Shown piece after piece: positions 1 to 7,470 of a DNA stretch of 64,000 nt. This DNA comes from Kistimonas asteriae (GTDB lineage Bacteria > Pseudomonadota > Gammaproteobacteria > Pseudomonadales > Endozoicomonadaceae), in assembly GCF_018263925.1 (NCBI RefSeq), contig NZ_JAEVHF010000014.1, positions 1-64,000 on the forward strand, in the 5' to 3' direction. The translations under genes and the position numbers were made by a program. The notes below the pieces were generated by a model that made no database searches, was not told where the DNA came from, and was given only the letters and a program-made list of their open reading frames with translations. Each line of letters starts with the position of its first letter. The stretch's first letter is position 1.

Positions 1-92
1 AAGCCATTAGCGGATAAATAAAACACGAAATCATCAAGCGATATGTCTGTAGAAAGCTGAAGCAGATTTCATTCATTAACAATGAAGGCATT

Positions 93-488
93 GTGGTTTC
101 ATTCTTAGATTTTCTACAGACTCGTTATATGCCATTCACAAAGGGGTATGAGTTGAAATTCGGTAAGGTTAATGTCATTGCCGTCTATTGTTCTTGGCTT
201 TCTTTTACTGTGTTTATTGTTTCTCTGTGCACTGCCTTTGCAGAATTGCACAATAAAGAAAGCATCATTATTATTTCGCTGATATTATTCGGCTTTTTTT
301 CAACCATACATCTAGTTTTGGCCTACTTTGTCCGTTGCCCTCACTGTAATAAATGCCTAACTATACAAGGTGGCAAAAAAGCCCACCCAAACTCTGATGG
401 CAGTTGGTCTGCAACTACCATCAGATGGTTTAGTGGGTTCGTCCGCTGTATTCATTGCGGCAACGGTGTCCATACACATGGCATATAA
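93..488 (+). CDS. Integron cassette protein: two-TM zinc-ribbon membrane protein, unknown function
   Basis: A 131-residue protein with two hydrophobic segments (about residues 27-48 and 58-78) followed by a C-terminal zinc-ribbon-like part with two CxxC pairs (CPHC near residue 83 and CIHC near residue 119). The GTG start at 93 is preceded by AAGG at a suitable distance; an ATG at 129 would give a protein of 119 residues. It is AT-rich and followed directly by an attC-like site, so it is an integron gene cassette. I do not recognise a named family. Function is unknown; a small membrane-anchored zinc protein is all the sequence supports. Confidence 0.7.
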   Translation: MVSFLDFLQTRYMPFTKGYELKFGKVNVIAVYCSWLSFTVFIVSLCTAFAELHNKESIIIISLILFGFFSTIHLVLAYFVRCPHCNKCLTIQGGKKAHPNSDGSWSATTIRWFSGFVRCIHCGNGVHTHGI

Positions 489-567
489 CAATTCGTTTTT
501 GTTCGCCCCTTCGGGGCTCGGGACCTTCGCAGCTTCGCTGCTCGGCCCCAAAACTTAGCGTTAGCTG
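482..567 (+). repeat. attC recombination site 1 (attC-like, long imperfect palindrome)
   Basis: The site begins at the stop of the preceding gene with TATAACAA (R'' side) and ends with GCGTTAGC (R' side, cleavage expected at G560|T561). Between them is an imperfect palindrome with CGCCCCTTCGGGGC and GCAGCTTCGCTGC hairpins. It is nearly identical to the site at 1200-1284, as expected for attC sites of one chromosomal integron. Confidence 0.85.
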
Positions 568-599
568 CTATTGCAACATCATACTTAGCATCATAAATC

Positions 600-1205
600 A
601 TGAAGAATAATAACTGGCTCAGTGACGTGACACTGAATGGCAATACTGTTGAGCTGCAACCACTCATAAAAGAGCATGCAGCAGACTTGGTAGCAGCTTC
701 CTCCGATGGAAATCTATGGAATCTTTGGTTCACAGGAGTGCCATGTCAGGAAACTATAAATTCCTATATAGAATTCGCACTCACCGAGAGAGATGCAGGG
801 AGATCCATTCCCTTTGTCGTTTACCATAAGAAAGATAGAAAAATTATTGGTTCCACTCGTTTCTGTAATGCAACCCCTGAAAACAAGCGATTGGAAATCG
901 GATACACTTGGTATTCAAAATCATATCAAAAATCTTCAGTAAATACTGAATGCAAGTTACTACTTCTCAATCATGCCTTTGAAAGCCTGTCAGCTATAGC
1001 CGTTGAGTTTCGGACTCATTGGCATAATCAAGCCTCTAGAGCAGCAATTTCGCGGCTTGGTGCAAAGCAGGATGGAGTTCTAAGAAATCACGCCATAGAC
1101 CAAGATGGCTGCTATAGAGATACAGTCGTTTTCTCAATCATCGATCATGAGTGGCCAGTTGTTCTGAAAAACCTCAAACACAGACTATCAATAAATCGCA
1201 GCTAA
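600..1205 (+). CDS. GNAT-family N-acetyltransferase (RimJ/RimL type), cassette-borne
   Basis: A 201-residue GNAT acetyltransferase of the RimJ/RimL class, which transfers acetyl groups from acetyl-CoA to amines or protein N-termini. The N-terminal beta segment (VTLNGNTVELQPL), the central FVVYHKKDRKIIGSTRF strand pair, LEIGYTWY and the C-terminal EFRTHWHNQASRAAISRLG region follow the family layout. There is no clear Shine-Dalgarno, common for cassettes. It lies between two attC sites as cassette 2. The substrate cannot be read from sequence; cassette GNATs are diverse, and an antibiotic-resistance role is not implied. Confidence 0.85.
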   Translation: MKNNNWLSDVTLNGNTVELQPLIKEHAADLVAASSDGNLWNLWFTGVPCQETINSYIEFALTERDAGRSIPFVVYHKKDRKIIGSTRFCNATPENKRLEIGYTWYSKSYQKSSVNTECKLLLLNHAFESLSAIAVEFRTHWHNQASRAAISRLGAKQDGVLRNHAIDQDGCYRDTVVFSIIDHEWPVVLKNLKHRLSINRS

Positions 1206-1284
1206 CAAGGCGTTTTTGTTCGCCCCTTCGGGGCTTGGGACCTTCGCAGCTTTGCTGCTCGGCCCCAAAACTTAACGTTATGCT
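1200..1284 (+). repeat. attC recombination site 2
   Basis: Overlaps the stop codon of the acetyltransferase gene (GCTAACAAGGCG) and ends with AACGTTATGC, with expected cleavage at G1277|T1278. It has the same CGCCCCTTCGGGGC core and overall length as the site at 482-567, differing at only a few positions. Confidence 0.85.
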
Positions 1285-1298
1285 CACAGGTAAAACAT

Positions 1299-1658
1299 AT
1301 GGACTTGGAAAAACTTAAAAATCATAAATATTTAAAACTCATTGAATACGCTCTAAAAGAGAAAAACTTTTCCAAAGAGCAAGCTTGCAACGCATCAAAA
1401 CTTGCGCATCATGAATTCGACATTATTTATCGCGACATGTTCATTCCACACAAAAATCAAGAAGGTGAAATCCACCCTAACGAAGTGCTAGAGTGGACAC
1501 TCTCTCAACAAGCATTCTTTAATTATCTTCAATTCTTAGAATTTAAATCGTCAGTAGAATCAGCAAAAAAAGCACAGATAACAGCAATAGTTGCAATAAT
1601 TATTTCATGCGCACTAACCCTTTCACCAATAGTTACAGCACTAATAAACAAAGCATGA
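1299..1658 (+). CDS. Integron cassette protein with C-terminal membrane anchor, unknown
   Basis: A 119-residue protein, highly charged and predicted helical for about 90 residues, then one hydrophobic helix at residues 93-115 (AQITAIVAIIISCALTLSP) and a short tail. The ATG is preceded by ACAGG. The tail-anchored layout suggests a soluble N-terminal domain held at the inner membrane. I recognise no family. It is cassette 3, bounded by attC sites on both sides. Confidence 0.65.
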   Translation: MDLEKLKNHKYLKLIEYALKEKNFSKEQACNASKLAHHEFDIIYRDMFIPHKNQEGEIHPNEVLEWTLSQQAFFNYLQFLEFKSSVESAKKAQITAIVAIIISCALTLSPIVTALINKA

Positions 1659-1731
1659 CAATTCGCTGTAGCTCGCCCCTTCGGGGCTAGGGACTGCGCT
1701 AAAGCGCAGCCCCTAAGCTTAGCGTTATAAC
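1652..1731 (+). repeat. attC recombination site 3
   Basis: Runs from the gene stop (ATGACAATTCG) to AGCGTTATAAC, with expected cleavage at G1724|T1725. It contains CGCCCCTTCGGGGC and a perfect CTGCGCTAAAGCGCAG palindrome. It belongs with the site at 2215-2294 rather than with the first two, so two attC subtypes coexist. Confidence 0.85.
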
Positions 1732-1767
1732 ACTCAACAAAATTAATAAATCACTTGAGGATTGAGA

Positions 1768-2193
1768 ATGAGTGAATATTGGAACGTAATGGTTCCAGAA
1801 CTTTCTGTTACGGAATTTAAAAAATCTCTTTCCTTTTATACCGATATTCTTGGCTTCTCTGTCCGCAACCAAAGGGATAATCCTGAATTTGCATATCTTG
1901 AACAAGAGAAAGTGCAATTAATGATTGAGCAAATTCATGATGATTCTTGGAACACTGGAGATCTTTTGAATCCATTTGGCCGAGGGATCAACCTTCAGAT
2001 GGAGTTCTCAAATATTGCTCCTATCTACCAGAGGGTAAAAAACTCTAAGATCAGCATCTACAGAGAGCTTACAGAATCATGGTATGAAGTAAGTCCAGAG
2101 GTACTATCAGGACAGTCCGAGTTTCTGGTACAAGACCCAGATGGTTATCTTCTACGCTTAACCCAACACTTGGGTGAAAAACCAAAAATTTAA
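1768..2193 (+). CDS. VOC/glyoxalase superfamily protein (bleomycin-resistance-like), cassette-borne
   Basis: A 141-residue vicinal-oxygen-chelate protein. The opening VMVPELSVTEFKKSLSFYTDILGF and the end, LVQDPDGYLLRLTQHLGEKP, are the classical first and last strands of a glyoxalase/bleomycin-resistance domain, with a metal-type Glu missing or displaced in places. The ATG at 1768 has TGAGG upstream and is preferred over the in-frame TTG at 1762. Such proteins bind or modify small molecules, often as dimers. It could sequester bleomycin-like drugs or be an uncharacterised enzyme; the sequence does not decide. Confidence 0.85.
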   Translation: MSEYWNVMVPELSVTEFKKSLSFYTDILGFSVRNQRDNPEFAYLEQEKVQLMIEQIHDDSWNTGDLLNPFGRGINLQMEFSNIAPIYQRVKNSKISIYRELTESWYEVSPEVLSGQSEFLVQDPDGYLLRLTQHLGEKPKI

Positions 2194-2198
2194 TCATC

Positions 2199-2218
2199 AG
2201 CACGGTGCTCACCGTGCT
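2199..2218 (+). terminator. Perfect 9-bp hairpin after the VOC gene
   Basis: AGCACGGTG and CACCGTGCT form a 9-bp stem around a 2-base CT spacer just after the stop codon and before the attC site. It has no T tract, so it may be a weak terminator or an mRNA 3'-end stabiliser carried inside the cassette. Confidence 0.4.
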
Positions 2219-2294
2219 ATAACAAGGCGCTTTAGTTCGCCCCTTCGGGGCTGGGACTGCGCTAAAGCGCAGCCCTTAAGCTTAGCGTTGAGTC
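2215..2294 (+). repeat. attC recombination site 4, abutted by an IS1182-type element
   Basis: From CTATAACAAGGCGC to GCGTTGAGTC, with expected cleavage at G2287|T2288. The core CGCCCCTTCGGGGC and CTGCGCTAAAGCGCAG match the site at 1652-1731 almost base for base. Directly right of it begins IS-derived sequence, so the following cassette lost its start. Confidence 0.85.
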
Positions 2295-2383
2295 TGTAGA
2301 AAAACGTCTGGAAGCACTGGCAGTCCCCGGCGTAGCAGATATCCTTTAGAAATCTGCCCCAGAGTTCCATTTCGAGCCTCGCC

Positions 2384-2896
2384 ATGCCTCGCTTCAAGCC
2401 GTACGACACTCGTCAAAATCTTTTATTACCGATTAACCTGGCCGAGCAACTAGTGCCCGGTTCTTTTGAGTACACGCTGAATTACCTTGTGGATCATGAG
2501 ATCGATACGTCCATCTTCCATGACCATTACCACAACGATGAAACCGGTCGTCTGGCTTATGATCCGGCCATGCTGTTGAAGGTGGTGCTGTTTGCCTATT
2601 CTCGCGGCATCACCTCCAGCCGCAGGATTGAGAAAGCCTGTCGTGAGAATGTGGTTTTCATGGCGCTTTCCGCCGACAGTCAGCCTCACTTTACGACTAT
2701 TGCCGACTTTATCAGTCGTATGCACAAGCCGGTGGGACAACTCTTTATTCAGGTTTTGATGATCTGCGATCAGCTCGGCCTGATCGGTAAAGACATGTTT
2801 GCCATTGATGGTCGCAAGATGTCATCCAATGCCAGCAAGGAATGGAGCGGTACCCACAGCGAGCTTAAGGGTAAAAAGAAAATGGGGTGTTCCTGA
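2384..2896 (+). pseudogene. Truncated IS1182-family transposase (N-terminal part)
   Basis: The 170-residue frame matches the N-terminal third of IS1182/IS1380-like DDE transposases: the opening PRFKPYDTRQNLLLPINL, then YDPAMLLKVVLFAYSRGITSSRRIE and MFAIDGRKMSSNASKEWSG. The last motif contains the first catalytic Asp. The frame breaks just after HSELKGKKK, where family members continue for roughly 300 further residues with the other two acidic residues, so the element is dead. The IS sequence probably runs from about 2291 to 2900, since integron-like sequence resumes by about 2945. It shows that an insertion sequence entered and partly deleted the array. Confidence 0.85.
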
Positions 2897-2944
2897 AAAT
2901 CTATATAGAACGGGGCATGAATTAGATCTGTTTTATATGGATGA

Positions 2945-2966
2945 GTACAACACTTAACGTTATGTT
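2945..2966 (+). repeat. Residual right half of an attC site
   Basis: ACAACACTTAACGTTATG matches the R' end of the upstream attC sites (ACTTAACGTTATGC at site 2), with the cleavage point at G2959|T2960. The left half is absent, replaced by the IS fragment and about 50 bases of unassigned sequence. This marks the start of the next cassette. Confidence 0.6.
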
Positions 2967-2977
2967 CTTGGAGAGAT

Positions 2978-3379
2978 ATGGAAGATCATCAGATAATCAT
3001 CTTTGATGGAATATGTAACTTCTGCAATGGTGCGGTAAATTTCATTATTGAAAGAGATTCTAAAGGTGTCTTTAAATTTTCTCCGATGCAAAGTGAAATA
3101 GCTCAGGAACTCATATCAAAGCATCAAATCAATGAGGCGGGCTATGACACTTTTCTTCTTATCAAGAATGAACAATGCTTTGTACGCACTAATGCTGCAC
3201 TAGAAATAACAAAAGACCTTGATGGATTATGGTTTATGTTTCGAGTCCTTAAAATTATTCCTTCAGTCATAAGAGATTTCTTTTATAGGCTGTTTGCTCG
3301 GAACAGGTACAACTTATTTGGTAAACGATCTGCCTGCATGGTACCTTCAAAGGAAGTACGTGATAGGTTTCTAACATGA
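2978..3379 (+). CDS. DCC family (DUF393) thiol-disulfide oxidoreductase-like protein
   Basis: A 133-residue protein of the DCC/DUF393 family, named for its D-x-x-C-x-x-C signature, seen here as FDGICNFCN at residues 9-17. Members have a thioredoxin-like fold and are predicted to carry out thiol-disulfide exchange; the substrate is unknown. A good GGAGA Shine-Dalgarno precedes the ATG. The C-terminal hydrophobic stretch LFARNRYNLFGKRSAC is typical of the family. It sits in the cassette between the residual attC at 2945 and the short site at 3380. Confidence 0.85.
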   Translation: MEDHQIIIFDGICNFCNGAVNFIIERDSKGVFKFSPMQSEIAQELISKHQINEAGYDTFLLIKNEQCFVRTNAALEITKDLDGLWFMFRVLKIIPSVIRDFFYRLFARNRYNLFGKRSACMVPSKEVRDRFLT

Positions 3380-3427
3380 ACATAACAAGGGTCAGGTTAA
3401 CTCACCACTGTGGCCGGCGTTAAATTT
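3380..3427 (+). repeat. Short attC-like site 5
   Basis: CATAACAAGGGTCAGG at the left and GGCCGGCGTTAAAT at the right fit R'' and R' ends, with expected cleavage at G3419|T3420. The spacer is only about 25 bases, so this site is a shorter subtype than its neighbours and suggests a cassette of different origin. Confidence 0.6.
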
Positions 3428-3443
3428 CTGAAGAAGCAAAGCA

Positions 3444-3908
3444 ATGGATGATATAGATAAAAAAGCACTAGATGATATTGAAAAATATGGCTGTCACGTC
3501 CTGAACATAATGGAAGGTGATGGAGAGCCATGCTTCACATATTCAATTGGAATAGATAAAGAGCAGGGAAAACCAGACATTGTCATTCTCGGTCTTAAAA
3601 ATGAACTAGCTCACTTTATAGTTAATGACTACAAAGACCGGCTTATGGCTGGTGAAACATTCGAACCTGGAAAATACTATTATGATTTTATTGAAGGGTT
3701 CCCGGTATGCTTTGTCAAAGTAGCTAAAATACACTTCCAAGAATATTTTGGTTGGGGCTTATGGCTTCATAATGGCAATGACTTTGAAGTATTGCAATTG
3801 ATATGGCCAACAACGAATGGAGTCTGGCCTTGGAATGAGAAAAAACCAGAATATTATTCTTGGGCTCAACCAATCCTGAACGAAACTGGTGAGCTAAACG
3901 AAATTTAA
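3444..3908 (+). CDS. DUF4262 domain protein, cassette-borne
   Basis: A 154-residue protein matching the DUF4262 pattern: an opening DIEKYGCHVLNI, then PCFTYSIGI, then PDIVILGL near residue 55, and a C-terminal aromatic-rich part (QLIWPTTNGVWPW). The family's function is not known. The ATG is preceded by AGAAG. It is the last plus-strand gene clearly enclosed by attC-like sites. Confidence 0.8.
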   Translation: MDDIDKKALDDIEKYGCHVLNIMEGDGEPCFTYSIGIDKEQGKPDIVILGLKNELAHFIVNDYKDRLMAGETFEPGKYYYDFIEGFPVCFVKVAKIHFQEYFGWGLWLHNGNDFEVLQLIWPTTNGVWPWNEKKPEYYSWAQPILNETGELNEI

Positions 3909-3987
3909 CAATACGCTGGTGTTTCCCCTTTCTAGGCTGAGACCTTCCCACTTCGTGCTCATCCCCCCACAATTTTGCATTACACGC
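3902..3987 (+). repeat. Degenerate attC site 6
   Basis: TTAACAATACGC after the stop and TTTTGCATTACACGC at the right keep the size and layout of the long attC sites, including a CCCCTTTCTAGGCTGAGACC remnant of the central hairpin. The core GTT is changed to ATT, and several paired bases are lost, so this site is probably no longer recombinogenic. Confidence 0.55.
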
Positions 3988-3996
3988 TCTGTCGTC

Positions 3997-4176
3997 CTAA
4001 TCCCAAAGGTCACCCTCGTCAAGCTCATCTTCGTCGATCTCTTCTATCTCAATGTGTGCGCCATCAAAATCACCACCAATGTTATAAAGGGTGATTGCTA
4101 CGCCCTCCCCACAATACCCTTGCTTGATTTGAATCTCTGGCGGCAATTGCTTTAATACCTCAATCAGCTCACCCAC
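3997..4176 (-). CDS. Orphan minus-strand reading frame in the cassette array, probably truncated
   Basis: The minus strand is open from about 4250 down to a TAG at 3997-3999. It reads as a protein of normal composition: an amphipathic LIEVLKQLPPEIQIKQ helix region, then GYCGEGVAITLYNIGG and an acidic tail ending GDLWD. No ATG exists; the only plausible start is the GTG at 4174-4176 (59 residues), without a convincing ribosome site. The open frame upstream of the GTG also looks protein-like, which suggests a gene that lost its start. Genes opposite to array polarity occur but are rare. Confidence 0.45.
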   Translation of the reverse strand: MGELIEVLKQLPPEIQIKQGYCGEGVAITLYNIGGDFDGAHIEIEEIDEDELDEGDLWD

Positions 4177-4279
4177 AGTACTTGCTGCTGGCGTGGGTGT
4201 GCCTGCCTTCCAAAATCCCCGAGGTACGATTTCTTTGTACTTATCTATCTTCTAGTCCTTTATTTGTCGCGAGTAACAT

Positions 4280-4291
4280 CAACGGTTAGCA
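4280..4291 (+). other. Isolated attC core-like sequence at the end of the array
   Basis: CAACGGTTAGCACC carries an R'-type GTTAGC with possible cleavage at G4285|T4286, just before the STAS-like gene. No matching palindrome is visible to its left, so this may be a relic marking the right end of the recognisable array. Confidence 0.3.
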
Positions 4292-4309
4292 CCAGAATGG
4301 AGAACCCCA

Positions 4310-4705
4310 GTGGACATTGACTTTGATCTCGAGGTTCGGGCAGGCTACCTATGCTTGGTGTGCGCCGGAATAGTGACAGCTGAGTCGTTTATCGGTCTCA
4401 TTGCGAAGGGGCTTAGCGCAGCCCAGGAACATGGCGTGACGGCGATACTAATTGACTGCAGGAAGCTCGATGCCACTGCCCTAACCACATTTGATCGGTT
4501 CATCCTGGGTGAAAGGGGAGCTGAACTGCAGCGCAAGTCGCCAACGACCTGTTATGTCGCCGCCGTTGCCCCACCACCCATTGCAGACTCCCGCAAGCTT
4601 GGTGAAACAGTAGCGGTGAATCGTGGCTTCCTTGGTAGAGTCTTCTTCGATATGGATGAAGCACTAGCCGAAATTGGAGAACGGCTAGATAGGAAGAGGT
4701 GCTAA
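4310..4705 (+). CDS. STAS/SpoIIAA-like domain protein
   Basis: A 131-residue protein starting with GTG. The alternation FDLEVRAGYLCLVCAGIVTAESF, then ITAILIDCRKLDAT with a strand ending in Asp, then TCYVAAVAPPP and a final helix fits the STAS/SpoIIAA-like fold used in anti-sigma antagonists and lipid-binding relatives. No phosphorylatable Ser is evident at the usual spot. It is more GC-rich than the cassettes on its left and ends 4 bases before the next gene, so the two are probably co-transcribed. Function is not assignable. Confidence 0.55.
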   Translation: MDIDFDLEVRAGYLCLVCAGIVTAESFIGLIAKGLSAAQEHGVTAILIDCRKLDATALTTFDRFILGERGAELQRKSPTTCYVAAVAPPPIADSRKLGETVAVNRGFLGRVFFDMDEALAEIGERLDRKRC

Positions 4706-4709
4706 CGTA

Positions 4710-5039
4710 ATGAGTGCGTATATGGAAGAGATAGCAGAAACAATCATCGATGAATTGAGTGGTTATTGGGGTAATAGAGTTAAGGATTTTGTAGAAATGG
4801 TTTCGACTTCTACGCCTTACAATAGGCTGGAGATGGCGTTTACCGCGTACAACTTCATGGTTGTTAAATTAACTGTGGAGTACAATTTTGTTTGGTTTTC
4901 CCAACTTAATAGTGGTGCTCTTCTAAAATTTACAAATACTGCGGTACCACTTGAATCAATCACAAAGGCACTGCCTAAGGTTTATAACGAGATACGTCTT
5001 CGAATACCAGATAAATATCTAGAGGCAAATGGTTGGTAA
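4710..5039 (+). CDS. Hypothetical protein, 109 residues
   Basis: Starts 4 bases after the STAS-like gene, so translation is probably coupled. The protein is soluble, mostly helical by composition, with an aromatic-rich middle (YNFMVVKLTVEYNFVWFSQ) and a C-terminal PKVYNEIRLRIPDKYL helix. I recognise no family. Base composition is intermediate between cassettes and core genes, so it may be a last cassette whose attC has decayed. Confidence 0.55.
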   Translation: MSAYMEEIAETIIDELSGYWGNRVKDFVEMVSTSTPYNRLEMAFTAYNFMVVKLTVEYNFVWFSQLNSGALLKFTNTAVPLESITKALPKVYNEIRLRIPDKYLEANGW

Positions 5040-5151
5040 CACAGAACCCGTCATTCGTGTGGGAGAAACTCAGCCCTACCTCAACTCATACTGCCGGGCG
5101 AATTAAATAATGATGCTATCCTTATCCTGTTTTAGTTGTTGAGGCTTCACC

Positions 5152-5454
5152 ATGAAAAAAGGGCATCACTACAAAATCAGCATTGATCATGTTATGAATC
5201 CTGATGGTTCGACACCGGAAGACCAGAAGGTTGAGTTTGAATTCTCGAGCCACGACGAAATATTGAGCATTATAGAAAAACTGAAAAACAGATCGGATAT
5301 TGAGCCTGAGACAGCAGCGCCTTTAGGTTTAGGCATCAAGCTTTTTGGGGGCATCCTTCTACAAAATCGAACCTCAACGCTTTTTTCAGAACTCTTGCCT
5401 CATTTCTCTGCATTCATGAAACAGTTTAAAAAATCGGGACAAAATCCTACTTAA
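5152..5454 (+). CDS. DUF3861 family protein
   Basis: A 100-residue protein beginning MKKGHHYKISIDHV, which matches the conserved opening of DUF3861. EFEFSSHDEILSIIEKLK and the Gly-rich LGLGIKLFGGILLQN follow in the expected order. Members are small cytoplasmic proteins of unknown role. The gene stands alone with about 110 bases upstream. Confidence 0.65.
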   Translation: MKKGHHYKISIDHVMNPDGSTPEDQKVEFEFSSHDEILSIIEKLKNRSDIEPETAAPLGLGIKLFGGILLQNRTSTLFSELLPHFSAFMKQFKKSGQNPT

Positions 5455-5822
5455 CAGCGTCGGCCTGTAAGGCCTGTAGAAATGCTGGATCGTATTTCTC
5501 TACATTGTATTTCTCTAAGCTTGAGCGGGGCGACGTGACGGTAGATTTCTTTTTCCGCCTGGTTGCAAAACAACCCTCCTGCCACTGCACACGTATCCAA
5601 CAAAACACCAGCTGTTCAAAAATGCAAGGGTCGATGAGGTCGGAGTTAGTTTATCGTTTGGCGACCAGGCAGGTCATCTGCCAAGTGGCCCATTGGTTGA
5701 ACGGCAGTCAATGGGCATTTTGTAGGGAAATGCAGCGGCTACTGAAGAATATTGCTTCCACCCGCAGGTGAAATCATGGTGTTATTACCGGTATAAATCG
5801 AATAATCAAACGTAAGCCAACT
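5455..5822 (+). other. Intergenic region without a supported gene
   Basis: A GGCCTGTAAGGCC palindrome lies at 5462-5474, directly after the DUF3861 gene, and could act as a weak terminator. The only long frame (5505-5771) has a protein-unlike composition and no ribosome site. The stretch CCTGTAGAAATGCTGG at 5472 resembles the edge sequence TCTGTAGAAA seen at 45 and 2292, possibly IS-related debris. Confidence 0.4.
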
Positions 5823-6311
5823 ATGCAAAAAGTCACCCTGCTCGTTGATGTGCAAAATATTTATTACACAACCCGGCAAGCCTATGGCTGCCATTTTGAC
5901 TACCGTCGGTTCTGGGCTGACGCCACGTCCGGACGAGAGGTGGTGGCAGCCATCGCCTATGCCATTGACCGGGGGGATGCCCAGCAGCGGCAATTTCAAA
6001 ATATTCTCAGGAGCATAGGGTTTGAGGTGAAACTGAAACCCTATATCCAACGCGCAGACGGTTCGGCCAAAGGGGATTGGGATGTCGGTATTACCCTGGA
6101 CGCCATCACCTATGCCAGCCATTCCGATGTTATCGTACTCGCCTCCGGCGATGGAGACTTTGACTTACTGCTGACGGAAATCCAGGATGATGCTGGCGTC
6201 ACTGCGGAAGTCTATGGGGTTCCCTCGTTGACCGCACAATCCTTGATTGATGCCGCTACCAAGTTTATTCCCATTGAAACGTCGCTGCTTTTAACGCCAT
6301 CACGGCAGTAA
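5823..6311 (+). CDS. NYN domain protein (LabA/DUF88-type, predicted ribonuclease)
   Basis: A 162-residue single-domain NYN protein, a PIN-like fold predicted to cut RNA with metal ions. The acidic positions expected for the active site are visible: LLVDVQNIYY at residues 6-15, AKGDWDVGITLDA near residues 84-96 and LASGDGDFDLLL near 107-118. No extra RNA-binding domain is attached. It stands alone between intergenic regions, so its target cannot be inferred. Confidence 0.85.
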   Translation: MQKVTLLVDVQNIYYTTRQAYGCHFDYRRFWADATSGREVVAAIAYAIDRGDAQQRQFQNILRSIGFEVKLKPYIQRADGSAKGDWDVGITLDAITYASHSDVIVLASGDGDFDLLLTEIQDDAGVTAEVYGVPSLTAQSLIDAATKFIPIETSLLLTPSRQ

Positions 6312-6519
6312 ATATCACCTCTCTCCTGCCTAAGCCTTCATGGGATAAAGGTATGCATTCCGATTGATCCTGGTAACTATCAGGTTTGGCGTCTGTCATT
6401 CACCTCGGGTGGTAAACACGGGCTTTAATGCCTGGTTGCCATACGTGCGGAAAGTCAGGAACTTTCCGGAAAAAACGGTCTCTAAGCATGGACATAGACT
6501 GTTAATCCAGGGAATGGAC

Positions 6520-7242
6520 ATGTTAATCGAACTGATAATCATCATGGCGGGATGCCTGCTTATTGAACGGCTCTTTGTCGGCTGGAAACTGCCCGAAATA
6601 AAAACATGGCCAGTCCGGGTACTCATTCTGAATGCCGTACAGCTCGGTGTTGTCCTGCTGGCAGGCGTGACATGGGAAGCGTGGCTCTCCTCCTGGTCTA
6701 TCTTCAGGCTGTCGCATTATGTCTCTCCGGCTGTCGGCGGCGTCATCGCTTATTTTATTGCGACCTTTGTCTTTTATTGGTGGCACCGGTGGCGCCATGA
6801 GTCGGATTTCCTTTGGGTCACGTTCCACCAGATACACCACAGCCCCCGTCGGCTAGAGGTTCTCACCTCATTTTACAAGCATCCGGGTGAGATGCTGGTC
6901 AATTCCATTTTAGGCAGTTTACTGGTCTACTCGCTGCTCGGCCTGTCACTCGAAGCTGGCGCCATTTACACGTTCTGCACTGCTGTCGGTGAATTCTTTT
7001 ACCACACCAACATCAAGACACCCCGCTGGATCGGTTTTATCTTCCAACGCCCGGAAATGCACCGTGTTCATCACCAGGCAGGCCGCCACAAAAATAACTA
7101 CGGCGATATCGTCTGGTGGGACATGCTGTTTGGCACCTACGAAAATCCCAGGGAATGGACGCAGACCTGCGGTTTCACCCCGGAGCGGGAAGAACAACTG
7201 GCCGATATGCTCCGCTTTAAAGATGTGCACAAATCGTCATAG
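6520..7242 (+). CDS. Fatty acid hydroxylase / sterol desaturase superfamily membrane protein
   Basis: A 240-residue multi-pass membrane protein with the three His clusters that bind the di-iron centre of this superfamily: WHRWRHESD, HQIHHSP and HRVHHQAGRHKNNYGD. These enzymes hydroxylate or desaturate lipids, sterols or carotenoids using oxygen. ATG 6520 is chosen because AGGGAATGG lies at a proper distance; an upstream extension to 6364 looks non-coding. No lipid pathway genes flank it, so the substrate is open. Confidence 0.85.
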   Translation: MLIELIIIMAGCLLIERLFVGWKLPEIKTWPVRVLILNAVQLGVVLLAGVTWEAWLSSWSIFRLSHYVSPAVGGVIAYFIATFVFYWWHRWRHESDFLWVTFHQIHHSPRRLEVLTSFYKHPGEMLVNSILGSLLVYSLLGLSLEAGAIYTFCTAVGEFFYHTNIKTPRWIGFIFQRPEMHRVHHQAGRHKNNYGDIVWWDMLFGTYENPREWTQTCGFTPEREEQLADMLRFKDVHKSS

Positions 7243-7470
7243 GTGGCCTTCCTATCCATCAGCCTATAGTACCCAAGCTGTCTGAGGCTGAAAATGGCGT
7301 TTATGCAACCCGGTTGACGCTGGCAAAAAAGAACCAGACAGTCCATATCCCAAAAATACCTGTACGGTTCTTTCAATACGAATAACAATATGTCCAACGC
7401 GCTGCATTCTGCATAGCACATACAATGCTAACCCCGTTCGCTGAATGACCATTAGCATCCAGGATCAGAA

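Noticed and set aside
45-60. TCTGTAGAAAGCTG near the left edge as the end of an IS copy
   Set aside because: It resembles the sequence at 2292 only over about 10 bases, too short to call an IS end.
482-3427. Regularly spaced repeats as a CRISPR array
   Set aside because: The repeats are about 80 bases, lie only after genes and contain integron core sites; spacers are genes, not short unique sequences.
5505-5771. An 88-codon plus-strand frame
   Set aside because: No ribosome site, many rare amino-acid runs and no protein-like domain; treated as intergenic.
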